DNA from: Prevotella sp.
GTDB taxonomy: Bacteria > Bacteroidota > Bacteroidia > Bacteroidales > Bacteroidaceae
Direction of reading: 5' to 3'
Length of the DNA: 64,000 nucleotides
Assembly: GCA_017410365.1 (NCBI GenBank)
Contig: JAFQQY010000035.1
Span: 62,001 to 126,000, forward strand
Part shown: in pieces, positions 33,116 to 41,432 of the stretch
Layout of the letters: each line of letters starts with the position of its first letter
Numbering within the stretch: the stretch's first letter is position 1
Position numbers and translations under genes: made by a program
Notes under the pieces: model-generated
Told to the model about the DNA's origin: nothing
The model's input: only the letters and a program-made list of their open reading frames with translations
Database searches by the model: none

Positions 33116-33428
33116 AGTCTTGTCCGTTTAATTAAAATTTACTTCACAAAAGTAGAAAGTTTAAAAGAAACGGCCAAATAAAAAACGGCCTATTTTATTC
33201 CAATATTTCTGTTCCGAAAACGGGCATCTTTCTGATTATCAGAAAGCAAACATGATTTTCAGAGCGTTTTTAACAATCAAAATGTAACATCGATGCGTGC
33301 CCTTAAAACAGGTTGACTTAAAAAAAAGAGAAAAATTAAACCTGTTGCATATTTTTATGAAAAAATAAATTAACTTTGTGAGAGTAATAAAAATTACATA
33401 AAGAAAAGGACAAGAAAAACAAAGAACT
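33116..33428. promoter_or_regulatory. Divergent regulatory region with two promoters and a palindrome
   Basis: Minus strand: TTTG (33178-33175), 20 bp, TACTTTTG (33154-33147) for the secreted-protein operon. AAACGGCC direct repeats at 33168-33175 and 33183-33190 overlap the upstream element. Plus strand: TAACTTTG at 33371-33378 for the regulator gene. Between them lies CTTTCTGATTATCAGAAAG (33228-33246), a 19-bp palindrome with only the centre base unpaired and a candidate operator. Confidence 0.65.
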
Positions 33429-35027
33429 ATGCGAACATTCACTATGCTGCTGATTGCATCTACTATGCTATGGGGATGTAACATAAAGCAAAATGACACT
33501 ATGATATTGCTATCGCAGGCAGACAGTATAATGGAGTTGAAGCCAGACTCTGCTCTTATGATATTGCAATCGGTTAAGGACACAACAGGTTTAGATGAAA
33601 ACTCACGCGCATATTATCTGCTACTGCTCACACAGGCAGAATATAAGTGTGATACGGTACAGACTGTTGACACGCTGCTAGACTATAGCATAGCGCATTA
33701 TCGCAAGGTTGATGATGAGAGCCTGCTTGCGCGCTCGCTTTATTACCGCGGAATGACACAATTCTACAGAGGCAAGCCCGATGTGGCACTAACTTATCTT
33801 ATGGAAGGTGTTGATATTGCAGAAAAAATTGGCGACATGCTTCAGTTGTCGAAATATTATGAGAGTCTATTCCAAGTGAATTATAGTGCAAAGTATTATG
33901 AGAAATCATTAGAATTTGCGAGAATGTTCTTGGACAATTCTATAGCAAGAAAGGATACAAATTGCATTGTTCGTGGATATAGCCACATTTCATCAAATAG
34001 TAAACGAGTAGGAAAACAAGATAGTGTTCTTGTTTATCTGCAACATAGTTTATCATTGTTGCCATATACAAGCATATCTACCCAAACAGCAACATTAACA
34101 AATATCGGTGTCAGATATTACGAAATACAGAATTATGACAGTGCCAAAAATTATCTGCAAAAGTCATTAGCAATTAAACCACGTTACAACACCAACAAAG
34201 TTCTTGGTGATATATACTATAAAGAAGGCGACATAAAACTGGCATCTGAGTATTGGGAGAAAGCACTGGATACTGACAATATCAGACTTAAGATATCTAC
34301 ATTGAAGTCTATATACAAACAAGTGCTGGAAACAAATGATTACGAACAGGCACATACATTATTAATTAAGATAAATACTCTGAATGACTCTGTTGAAAAA
34401 TCATTAAAGACAAAGGAAATTGCCGAACTGCAATACAAATATGACGCAAGCAAAAAGGAGAAAGAATATTATCATGAAAAGAGCCGCTTATATCTGTTGT
34501 TGCTTATCTTGCTTCTCATAGTCTTTACCTCCGTAATTATCATATTTTTCTATCGCCGCAGGATAAAAATGTACCTTGAAGAAATAAAACAACATACAAA
34601 GAAAGCAGAGGATTTAGACAGGCGCATAGCAAGAAAAGAGCAGCAGATTAAGGCAAATGAACGCAGCATTAGGGAGTTGGAAAAAGAGAAAGGAAAGTTG
34701 ATAAAGGAAAAGGAAAAAATTGTATTGAAACATAATGACAACTTGCGCATTGGAAACTGCATATACGACAGCATAAGAAACGGAGAACCAATACCCACAA
34801 ATAATCCAAAGTCAGAGACTTGTCTTGTCGAATATTTTAAAACGGTACATCCAGAGAAAGTTACTGCATGGGATGAGCAATACGAACAGTTGACAAAACG
34901 CCAGACAGTTTATCTGATATTAAAAGATTTGCAATACGATGACAATAAAATAAAGGAAATATTGAGCTGTTCGGACAATGCTCTGAGAGTGATGAAGTCC
35001 CGAATAAAACTTATTCAAAAAGTTTGA
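33429..35027 (+). CDS. TPR membrane regulator with C-terminal helix-turn-helix
   Basis: 532 residues. Lipoprotein-type signal (TMLWGC), TPR units in residues 30-330 (SLYYRGMTQFYRGKPDVALT; YDSAKNYLQKSLAIKP), a membrane helix near residue 360 (LLLLILLLIVFTSVIIIFFY), a long coiled coil (residues 375-440) and a C-terminal LuxR-like helix-turn-helix: LTKRQTVYLILKDLQYDDNK then IKEILSCSDNALRVMKSRIK. This layout is a Bacteroidetes-specific type of one-component regulator sensing outside and binding DNA inside. It is divergent from the secreted-protein/ligase operon and probably controls it. The 3' end overlaps the convergent gene by 17 bp. Confidence 0.8.
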   Translation: MRTFTMLLIASTMLWGCNIKQNDTMILLSQADSIMELKPDSALMILQSVKDTTGLDENSRAYYLLLLTQAEYKCDTVQTVDTLLDYSIAHYRKVDDESLLARSLYYRGMTQFYRGKPDVALTYLMEGVDIAEKIGDMLQLSKYYESLFQVNYSAKYYEKSLEFARMFLDNSIARKDTNCIVRGYSHISSNSKRVGKQDSVLVYLQHSLSLLPYTSISTQTATLTNIGVRYYEIQNYDSAKNYLQKSLAIKPRYNTNKVLGDIYYKEGDIKLASEYWEKALDTDNIRLKISTLKSIYKQVLETNDYEQAHTLLIKINTLNDSVEKSLKTKEIAELQYKYDASKKEKEYYHEKSRLYLLLLILLLIVFTSVIIIFFYRRRIKMYLEEIKQHTKKAEDLDRRIARKEQQIKANERSIRELEKEKGKLIKEKEKIVLKHNDNLRIGNCIYDSIRNGEPIPTNNPKSETCLVEYFKTVHPEKVTAWDEQYEQLTKRQTVYLILKDLQYDDNKIKEILSCSDNALRVMKSRIKLIQKV

Positions 35028-35442
35028 AACGGATTTCGGATGCCATACCTCCAATAAGTGGTTCTGTAGAACGAGGCAGAAGCGTCATTGTTCCTTTTGT
35101 TATATCATAAGATTTTATGATATAGTATATGAATTCATCCATTTGGGGATTGTATTTTACAATATAACATCCACTTGAAGATTTACCAACTAATGTACTA
35201 TCATACGATTGTGGCACATTATCCGTCAGATAATACAAGTATGTATATTCCAAAGTTTTATTACTTCCAGAAATAGAATACCAATAAATCTCTTTATCAG
35301 AAAATGAATATATCATATTTGTATCGTCTAATCCTCCCGTAACTTTCCATGATGTATTTTTTAACTGCGACAAATACACCGGAACCTGAGCATTGCTATA
35401 CAAACAATAAAGGAATATAAAGAAAACAATAATCCTTTTCAT
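35011..35442 (-). CDS. Small secreted protein, unknown
   Basis: 143 residues: signal peptide MKRIIVFFIFLYCLYSNAQ, then a beta-rich body (LKNTSWKVTGGLDDTNMIYS; KEIYWYSISGSNKTLEYTYL) that looks lipocalin-like, although that is by eye only. One Cys in SSGCYIVKYN. It is convergent with the TPR regulator, overlapping its end by 17 bp, and follows korB by 154 bp containing the 22-bp palindrome array, so it may have its own promoter. Confidence 0.65.
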   Translation of the reverse strand: MKRIIVFFIFLYCLYSNAQVPVYLSQLKNTSWKVTGGLDDTNMIYSFSDKEIYWYSISGSNKTLEYTYLYYLTDNVPQSYDSTLVGKSSSGCYIVKYNPQMDEFIYYIIKSYDITKGTMTLLPRSTEPLIGGMASEIRFKLFE

Positions 35443-35496
35443 TTAAAAACTTCATGAAATTGCAAAACAGCTACAGCAGTTTAGGATTACAAGATT

Positions 35497-35581
35497 TTTA
35501 CAAGATTCTTGTAATGGTATTACACGGTGCGTGTAATACCATTACAAGGGTAGAATAAAAAGATTACACGGGCATTGTAAA
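35497..35581. repeat. Four tandem 22-bp palindromic units (TTGTAAT family)
   Basis: Units start at 35497, 35519, 35541 and 35563. The clearest is ATTACACGGTGCGTGTAAT (35519-35537); the neighbours are TTTACAAGATTCTTGTAAT and ATTACACGGGCATTGTAAA, and the third is one-armed (ATTACAAGGGTAGAATAAA). The array starts 15 bp after the korB stop. Confidence 0.93.
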
Positions 35582-35596
35582 AACAGTATTCGTTTA

Positions 35597-36604
35597 TTAC
35601 TTCACTTCCCAGGTATCATTTGTCTCAAGCAGTTCCATGAAGTTGTGATACTTCTTCTGACTGCTGACCTCTGCCAACTGCTCATGAACGGCATCGTCGT
35701 AGGTCGGTGCTTCAACGTCGCGGATAACGCCGAGGGCTACAGGGAAGCCGCTCTCGTTGTCCATCATGGCAAGCTTGAGCTGGAGTGTGTTGTCCTCGCA
35801 ATGGGCATCGTGAACAAGAACATCGTCAAGGGTATAGCCATCCTTGCCAATCTCAACGACCTTCAAGCCGAAACCTTCCTGAACGAGTCCAAACTCATTG
35901 TTCTCACCGAACACGAGCTTCTCGCCGTGGCGAACATAGATGGCGTTCTTCTTGCGACCTTCCTTGTTATATATCGGGTCGTAGCAACCATTATTGAAGA
36001 TGACGCAGTTCTGGAGAATCTCACATACAGACGCTCCCTTATGCTTATATGCCGCCTTCAGCACCTCAACGGTCTCGGCATTGTCAGTAGCCACCGAGCG
36101 GGCGAAGAAATGGCCGCGTGCGCCGAAGCACAGCTCTGCCGGACGGAACGGGTCTTCTACTGTTCCGTAAGGACTTGACTTGCTCACGAAGCCGCGTGGC
36201 GATGTAGGAGAGTACTGTCCTTTGGTAAGTCCATAGATACGGTTGTTGAGCAGAATCATGTTAAGGTCGATATTACGACGCATGGCGTGGATGAAGTGGT
36301 TGCCACCGATAGCCAGTCCGTCACCGTCGCCACTAATCTGCCACACACACAGGTTTGGGTTAGCCACCTTAGCACCTGTGGCGATGGCTGCCGCACGACC
36401 GTGGATGGTCTGCATTGCGTAAGTATTGACATAGTATGGCAGACGGCTTGAACATCCGATACCTGAGATTACTGCCATGTCGTGTGGAGCTACACCCACC
36501 TCCGCCATTGCCTTGTGCAATGATGCGAGGAAGAAGTGGTCGCCACAACCAGGACACCAACGTGGCTGTCCTTTTTTATAGTCTTGTGCTGTATATTCAC
36601 ACAT
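35597..36604 (-). CDS. korB: 2-oxoacid:ferredoxin oxidoreductase, beta subunit
   Basis: 335 residues. Carries the thiamine diphosphate site: WCPGCGDHFFLASLHKAMAE at the N-terminus, GIGCSSRLPYY, and the GDGDGLAIGGNHFIHAMRRN metal/TPP motif ending NNRIYGLTKGQYSPTSP. With the alpha subunit it converts 2-oxoglutarate (or a related 2-oxoacid) and CoA to the acyl-CoA, CO2 and reduced ferredoxin, in reverse fixing CO2 under anaerobic conditions. It is normally directly beside korA; here the pair is separated by about 780 bp holding tandem repeats and a GxxExxY gene. The 5' end (MCEYTAQD) has degenerate copies in those repeats. Confidence 0.92.
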   Translation of the reverse strand: MCEYTAQDYKKGQPRWCPGCGDHFFLASLHKAMAEVGVAPHDMAVISGIGCSSRLPYYVNTYAMQTIHGRAAAIATGAKVANPNLCVWQISGDGDGLAIGGNHFIHAMRRNIDLNMILLNNRIYGLTKGQYSPTSPRGFVSKSSPYGTVEDPFRPAELCFGARGHFFARSVATDNAETVEVLKAAYKHKGASVCEILQNCVIFNNGCYDPIYNKEGRKKNAIYVRHGEKLVFGENNEFGLVQEGFGLKVVEIGKDGYTLDDVLVHDAHCEDNTLQLKLAMMDNESGFPVALGVIRDVEAPTYDDAVHEQLAEVSSQKKYHNFMELLETNDTWEVK

Positions 36605-36649
36605 ATCTTTTTATTTTTTAATAATTCTACAAAGTATATTTTTTATATA

Positions 36650-36945
36650 CACAACGAATTTAACTAATTAAACAAATTATTCTTTAGTTCTTTAATTCTA
36701 TTGTGCTGTTCATTCACATATTTCTTTTTAGATTTAAACACAACGAATTTAACTAATTAAACGAATTTTTCTTAGTCCTTTAATTCGATTGTGCTGTTTA
36801 TCCACATATATCTTTTTATATTTATACACAACGAATTTAACTAATTAAACGAATTATTTCTTAGTTCTTTAATTCGATTGTGCCGTATATTCACATATCT
36901 TTTATTTATAACCACAACGATTTAAACTAATTAAACGAATTATTT
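36650..36945. repeat. Tandem 86-89-bp repeats carrying copies of the korB start
   Basis: CACAACGAATTTAACTAATT begins at 36650 and recurs at 36739, 36827 and (variant) 36913. Each unit also holds, on the minus strand, a copy of the korB beginning: ATATGTGAATATACGGCACA (near 36895), ATATGTGGATAAACAGCACA (36810) and ATATGTGAATGAACAGCACA (36722), compared with the real ATGTGTGAATATACAGCACA at 36604. The copies soon reach TGA or TAA stops. Confidence 0.9.
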
Positions 36946-37341
36946 TCATAGTTCATTAATTCGACTGAAATTGGGCAATCGCTCGAAACGTAAAGACAAT
37001 TCACCAAAATTAATCAATAAAGCCAATGGACTTTGTGATACCTTTGCGTAGTTTATCGCCTGTGAACGATGCATATCTTCCAATTCTTTTACCGCTTTCA
37101 ATTCGACTATTATGCAATTAAAGCAAACAAAATCTGGCTTAAAAACAGATTCCAGCTTCTCGCCTTTATAAATCACAAACAACTCTGGTTCACGAACATA
37201 TGGGATATTATTGTTTTTTAACTCAATCTCAAGGGCATCTTGATATACTTTTTCGGTAAATCCACATCCGAGTTCCCGATGCACACTCATTGCCGCACCT
37301 ATAATCTCATGGACTTCCATTCTATATAACAAATCCCCCAT
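36946..37341 (-). CDS. GxxExxY protein (PD-(D/E)XK nuclease-like fold)
   Basis: 131 residues. The family motif is GCGFTEKVYQDALEIEL; the nuclease-like residues are PDFVCFNCIIVELK (D...ExK), preceded by the conserved start HEIIGAAMSVHRELG. The family (TIGR04256/PDDEXK_3) is abundant in Bacteroidetes and has no established function; a nuclease or DNA-repair role is assumed from the fold. It lies between korA and korB, with no functional tie to them. Both sides carry outward-reading copies of a sequence of about 38 bp (ATAATTCGTTTAATT...TCGTTGT...TATAAAT): 37343-37379 on the plus strand and 36943-36903 on the minus strand, that is, inverted repeats flanking the gene. Confidence 0.88.
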   Translation of the reverse strand: MGDLLYRMEVHEIIGAAMSVHRELGCGFTEKVYQDALEIELKNNNIPYVREPELFVIYKGEKLESVFKPDFVCFNCIIVELKAVKELEDMHRSQAINYAKVSQSPLALLINFGELSLRFERLPNFSRINEL

Positions 37342-37380
37342 TATAATTCGTTTAATTCGATTAATTCGTTGTCGTATAAA

Positions 37381-39228
37381 TTAGTTGTTTAGAATCTCTT
37401 CAAAAGCACCAATAAGAGAACTTGTAGTGAAGGGTTGTCCCTTAACTTCATTAAACTGATAAGGTGCGAAGCCATCAACATTGGCACGGAGCCATGTAGC
37501 AAGCTGACCGAGGTTCTGTTCTGCCACAACCACCTTCTTGTACTTCTTCAGTACCTCTGCCGTGTTCTTTGGCAGCGGATTGATGTACTTGAACTGTGCC
37601 AGTGCAACCTTGTTGCCCTGCTTGCGCAACTCGTCCATGGCACTGTACAGATGGCCGTATGTGCTGCCGAAACCGACGATGAGCAGGTCGGCATCCTCGT
37701 CACCCTCAACCTCAAGGTCTGGTACAGGAATCTTTGCCACCTTCTCGGCACGCAGACGACACATCATGTCGTGGTTGTCTGGGTCGGTAGAGATAGCACC
37801 TGTCTTGCCGTCCTTCTCCAAACCGCCAAGGATATGTGTGTATCCTTCCTGACCTGGCACTGCCCAGTAGCGCACCTTGCTTTCCTCGTCGCGGAAATAT
37901 GGGGTGTAGTTGCCCTTCATCTCCGGTGTGGCATAGTGAGGAGCGATGGCTGGCAGTTCGTCCATTGTAGGCAGTTTCCATGCAGCAGAACCGTTTGCGA
38001 TGAACGCATCTGTAAGCAGAATCACCGGTGTGAGGTGCTCCAGAGCAATCTTTGACGCAGCGTATGCAGCATCGAAGCAATCGGTTGGACTGGTGGCTGC
38101 TATTACCGGCATCGGACTCTCTCCGTTACGGCCGTACAATGACTGCAGAAGGTCTGTCTGCTCGCTCTTTGTTGGCAGACCTGTTGACGGACCGCCACGC
38201 TGAACGTCGATAATAACCAATGGCAACTCGTCGATAACGGCGAGGTTGATTGCCTCTGACTTCAGACAGATGCCAGGTCCTGATGTTGATGTGGCAGCCA
38301 GAGCACCGGCGAAAGCAGCACCAACAGAACTTGCACAACCGCTGATTTCATCCTCGCACTGTACTGTGATGACGCCACATGACTTGTGCTTTGACAGTTC
38401 GTGCAGGATGTCTGTTGCAGGAGTGATAGGATAAGAACCGAGGAAGAGGCGCAAACCGGCCTTCTCTGCTGCTGCTATCAATCCGTAGGCTGTTGCCTTA
38501 TTACCGGTAATGTCCATATAGCGGCCCTTAACCTTGTCCTTTGACTCTATGCGATAGGTGTTTGGCACACCAGCATGTACGTTGTGACCATAGTCATAGC
38601 CGGCCTGTACCACCTTTATATTATTCTCTGCTATGGCAGGTTTCTTTGCGAACTTCTCGCGAAGGAAATTGTTTACAAGTTCCAAATCGCGATTGAACAA
38701 CCAGCACACCAAGCCAAGTGCAAACATGTTGCGGCACTTCAGCATTGCCTTGTTGTCCATTCCGCTGTCAGCAAGACAGTCCTTCACCATCTGTGTGATA
38801 GGGCAAGCCACCACTCTATCGCTGTCGATGCCCATCTCGCCGAGATAATCCTCAGTCTTGAACTGAGCCTTCTCAAGGTCCTTCTGTCCGAAGCTGTCGG
38901 TATCGATAATGATTGTTGCCTGAGGCTTTGCAAATTTATACTGTGTCTTCAGCGCTGCTGCATTCATCGCAACGAGAACGTCGCACTTGTCACCAGGAGT
39001 ATAAACCTTGCCTGCACCGATGTGAACCTGAAAACCAGACACACCCGTCAACGAACCTTGTGGGGCGCGGATGTCTGCCGGATAGTCCGGGAATGTAGAA
39101 ATACCATTACCTACGGTTGCAGAAACCGTAGAAAAGATGTTACCTGCAAGCTGCATGCCGTCGCCCGAGTCGCCCGAGAAACGAACAACAACCTGTTCCA
39201 ATTCTTTTACTTCCATTTTTTCTGCCAT
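37381..39228 (-). CDS. korA: 2-oxoacid:ferredoxin oxidoreductase, alpha subunit (gamma domain fused)
   Basis: 615 residues. The N-terminal 190 are the gamma domain (VVRFSGDSGDGMQLAGNIFS), fused as usual in this subfamily. Then come the TPP pyrimidine-binding domain (SSVGAAFAGALAATSTSGPG, IDVQRGGPSTGLPTKSEQTD) and the C-terminal transketolase-like domain (LLIVGFGSTYGHLYSAMDEL). Partner of korB in oxidative decarboxylation of 2-oxoglutarate with ferredoxin; no iron-sulfur motif is needed in this subunit. It is first in the operon; the following 39 bp hold one inverted-repeat flank of the GxxExxY gene. TTGACGAG-type repeats lie directly upstream of the start. Confidence 0.93.
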   Translation of the reverse strand: MAEKMEVKELEQVVVRFSGDSGDGMQLAGNIFSTVSATVGNGISTFPDYPADIRAPQGSLTGVSGFQVHIGAGKVYTPGDKCDVLVAMNAAALKTQYKFAKPQATIIIDTDSFGQKDLEKAQFKTEDYLGEMGIDSDRVVACPITQMVKDCLADSGMDNKAMLKCRNMFALGLVCWLFNRDLELVNNFLREKFAKKPAIAENNIKVVQAGYDYGHNVHAGVPNTYRIESKDKVKGRYMDITGNKATAYGLIAAAEKAGLRLFLGSYPITPATDILHELSKHKSCGVITVQCEDEISGCASSVGAAFAGALAATSTSGPGICLKSEAINLAVIDELPLVIIDVQRGGPSTGLPTKSEQTDLLQSLYGRNGESPMPVIAATSPTDCFDAAYAASKIALEHLTPVILLTDAFIANGSAAWKLPTMDELPAIAPHYATPEMKGNYTPYFRDEESKVRYWAVPGQEGYTHILGGLEKDGKTGAISTDPDNHDMMCRLRAEKVAKIPVPDLEVEGDEDADLLIVGFGSTYGHLYSAMDELRKQGNKVALAQFKYINPLPKNTAEVLKKYKKVVVAEQNLGQLATWLRANVDGFAPYQFNEVKGQPFTTSSLIGAFEEILNN

Positions 39229-39553
39229 ATATGTTTATTTAAAGTTGACGAGTTAACAAGTTGACGAGTTGACAAGTTGATATATCTTCCTCTATCTTCT
39301 TTTCTCTCCTTTTATCATCATTCCCCCTCAGGGAATTAAAGGAGACTTCTTAACTTCTACTACACATTAATTATTTAAGGTTGCAAAGGTCGCAAAGTTT
39401 ATCGAGAAAACAAAATGTTTTTAAATAAAAATGCAATTATCGATGCAAAAAGATACATTTTTAAATGAAAAACTGTATTTTTATTAATTTAAGCATGCAT
39501 ATTCTTGCATAACTCTGGACAAATAGTATATGAAATGTTTAAGGTAAGGACAT

Positions 39554-39585
39554 TAAACCTAAATCGGTCATTTAGATTTGGGTCA
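39554..39585. repeat. Internally deleted copy of the MITE-like palindrome
   Basis: AACCTAAATCGGTCATTTAG matches the left end at 2943 with only a few differences and runs straight into ATTTGGGTC, the right-end sequence, so both ends are present with no interior. Confidence 0.6.
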
Positions 39586-39815
39586 AAGAATTATTGGTAC
39601 ATTATGCCCCCAAGAAATATCCCTAGAAAATAATTTCATGATTTTCTCATACATCCTACATTTTTGCGCGTAACGCATTGTGCTACAGGTTATTTAGTGC
39701 AGTGTATGAGGATTTCAATCCTACATTTTTTGCCCTATTTTTGACCGTTTTTAGTAATTTTAACAATTTCCCATGTAAAGAAGACATAAGAAGTTAACGG
39801 AAGATATGATTCTCC

Positions 39816-39881
39816 AAACCGCCGTTTTACACTTCTTAAACGGCCGTTTGGGTATCGTAATTGGGCCTTTTGGGTATCAAA
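39816..39881. repeat. Three 22-bp units (AAACGGCCGTTT family)
   Basis: Palindromes AAACCGCCGTTT (39816), AAACGGCCGTTT (39838, perfect) and ATTGGGCCTTTT (39860) are spaced exactly 22 bp. The last two units also share the direct repeat TTTGGGTATC. Confidence 0.85.
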
Positions 39882-39945
39882 AGTGATGCATTTAGGAGTG
39901 CTAACCGAACCACTTTCGTATAAGAAACGAAAGGGATAAAAGAAA

Positions 39946-39977
39946 GATATTGATTACACATATGTGCAATCAATATC
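39946..39977 (-). terminator. Terminator of the NfeD-flotillin operon
   Basis: Stem GATATTGATT / AATCAATATC enclosing a further palindrome CACATATGTG. On the minus strand it is followed by TTTCTTTTATCC. It lies 45 bp after the flotillin stop. Confidence 0.8.
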
Positions 39978-40022
39978 TTCCATCGAATTATGAAATTCTG
40001 AAACTATGATGTTAAGGAAGCA

Positions 40023-41399
40023 TTACTTCACTTCCTCAGCCTCTGTTGTTTCAGCATCCTTTTTCTTTGCCAGGTATTCAGGCAAGTTAAGGCCAGCCAT
40101 ATCGAAGAGGTCGTTCAATGGAGGAACAGACTTCATCAAGCCTGAAACGAAATTGGCTGTTGAACCTTTACCCTCGGCACCGTTGCCACCGTCCCAAACA
40201 GTAACGTGGTCGATATTGATGCCCTTGACAGCCTCAACCTGTGTCTTAACAAGTTCTGGCAATTTCTCAAGCAACAGAAGCATGTAAGCCTTTGTAGCAT
40301 CACCACCAGCAGCCGTAACCATATCCTTGTAACCGGAAGCCTGCTTTGTAAGCACCTCGTAGAGACCCTTAGCTTCAGCTTCCATCTTAGCGAAGATAGC
40401 GTCAGCATCACCCTTTGCACTTACACGGATCTTCTCTGCCTCTGCCTCTGCCTCGATGATACGGCGACGCTTCTCAATTTCCTGTGGCACAAGGATATTG
40501 GCTGTCTGCGTTGAACGCTCACGCTCAGCACGAGCCTCTTCGGCAAGTTTCTGTGCTGCGTATGCCTCTTCAAGAGCCTTAGCCTCCTGAACCTTCTCTG
40601 AAGCAGTAGCCTTGCGCTGTGCTTCTGCCTCACGCTCACGACGGTAAGCCTCACTGTTGGCAATGGCAACTCTTGCCTCGTTCTCTCCCTTTACAGCCTC
40701 TGCATTTGCCTCTGCTGTACGGATACGTGTTTCACGGTCTGCCTCTGCCTTACCGATTTCACCCACCTTATCCTGTTCTGCCACGCGCACCTTAGCCTCG
40801 TTGATAGCACGTGCAGCTGCTTCACGACCGAGAGCCTCGATATATCCAGACTCGTCCTTGATGTCGGTTACGTTAACGTTGATAAGGCGAAGACCGATTT
40901 TCTTCAACTCAACCTCGACGTTGGCAGAAATACTCTCCAAGAACTTATCGCGGTCGCTGTTCAGTTCCTCGATACTCATCGTAGCGATAACCAGACGCAA
41001 CTGACCGAACAAGATATCACGTGCCAATTCCTGAATCTGCCCCTCTGACAGACCGAGCAGACGCTCAGCAGCCGATGTCATATACTCAGGGTCGGTAGAG
41101 ATACCAACGGTGAAACGGCTTGGCACGTCGACACGGATGTTCTGACGAGACAACGCGTTAGTAAGATTGGCATCTATAGAGATTGGTTTAAGACTCAGAT
41201 ACTGGTAGTCTTCGATGATAGGCCATACGAAAGCACCGCCACCATGAATACACTTTGCCGAAGCCTTACTACTCTTATTTCCATAAATTACAAGAATCTT
41301 GTCCGACGGACAACGGCGGTAGCGGTTGATAAGTGCAAGAACAGTTACAACAGCTACAACAACTGCAATAATAATTAAATGATAGCTTTCAAATTCCAT
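40023..41399 (-). CDS. Flotillin family protein
   Basis: 458-residue membrane scaffold of the SPFH family. One N-terminal membrane helix (residues 7-25, IIIAVVVAVVTVLALINRY), then the PHB/SPFH domain (residues 30-200; GGGAFVWPIIEDYQYLSLKP) and a long coiled coil with the Glu-Ala repeats typical of flotillins (AEAEAEKIRVSAKGDADAIF; EAEAKGLYEVLTKQASGYKD). The C-terminal tail is acidic (AETTEAEEVK). It oligomerises on the inner membrane to organise ordered lipid domains. Its upstream neighbour is the NfeD-like partner, 33 bp away, the usual operon for this pair. Confidence 0.92.
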   Translation of the reverse strand: MEFESYHLIIIAVVVAVVTVLALINRYRRCPSDKILVIYGNKSSKASAKCIHGGGAFVWPIIEDYQYLSLKPISIDANLTNALSRQNIRVDVPSRFTVGISTDPEYMTSAAERLLGLSEGQIQELARDILFGQLRLVIATMSIEELNSDRDKFLESISANVEVELKKIGLRLINVNVTDIKDESGYIEALGREAAARAINEAKVRVAEQDKVGEIGKAEADRETRIRTAEANAEAVKGENEARVAIANSEAYRREREAEAQRKATASEKVQEAKALEEAYAAQKLAEEARAERERSTQTANILVPQEIEKRRRIIEAEAEAEKIRVSAKGDADAIFAKMEAEAKGLYEVLTKQASGYKDMVTAAGGDATKAYMLLLLEKLPELVKTQVEAVKGINIDHVTVWDGGNGAEGKGSTANFVSGLMKSVPPLNDLFDMAGLNLPEYLAKKKDAETTEAEEVK

Positions 41400-41432
41400 A
41401 GTTTTATGTTTTTAATGATTAAACTTCCTATT

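Larger units (their letters stand above)
39229..40022. other. 794-bp gene-free region rich in repeats
   Basis: Contains 8-bp TTGACGAG/TTGACAAG repeats (39244-39278), a pyrimidine module (39283-39318), the short MITE-end copy (39554-39585), a structured element at 39647-39730, a 22-bp-period array (39816-39881) and the flotillin terminator (39946-39977). No frame of 60 codons or more exists on either strand between 39270 and 40000. Confidence 0.8.

Noticed and set aside
36436-36621. 61-codon plus-strand frame at the korB start
   Set aside because: Antisense to the korB TPP motif region and not conserved in character.
38575-39264. 229-codon plus-strand frame
   Set aside because: Antisense to korA, whose domains are clear.
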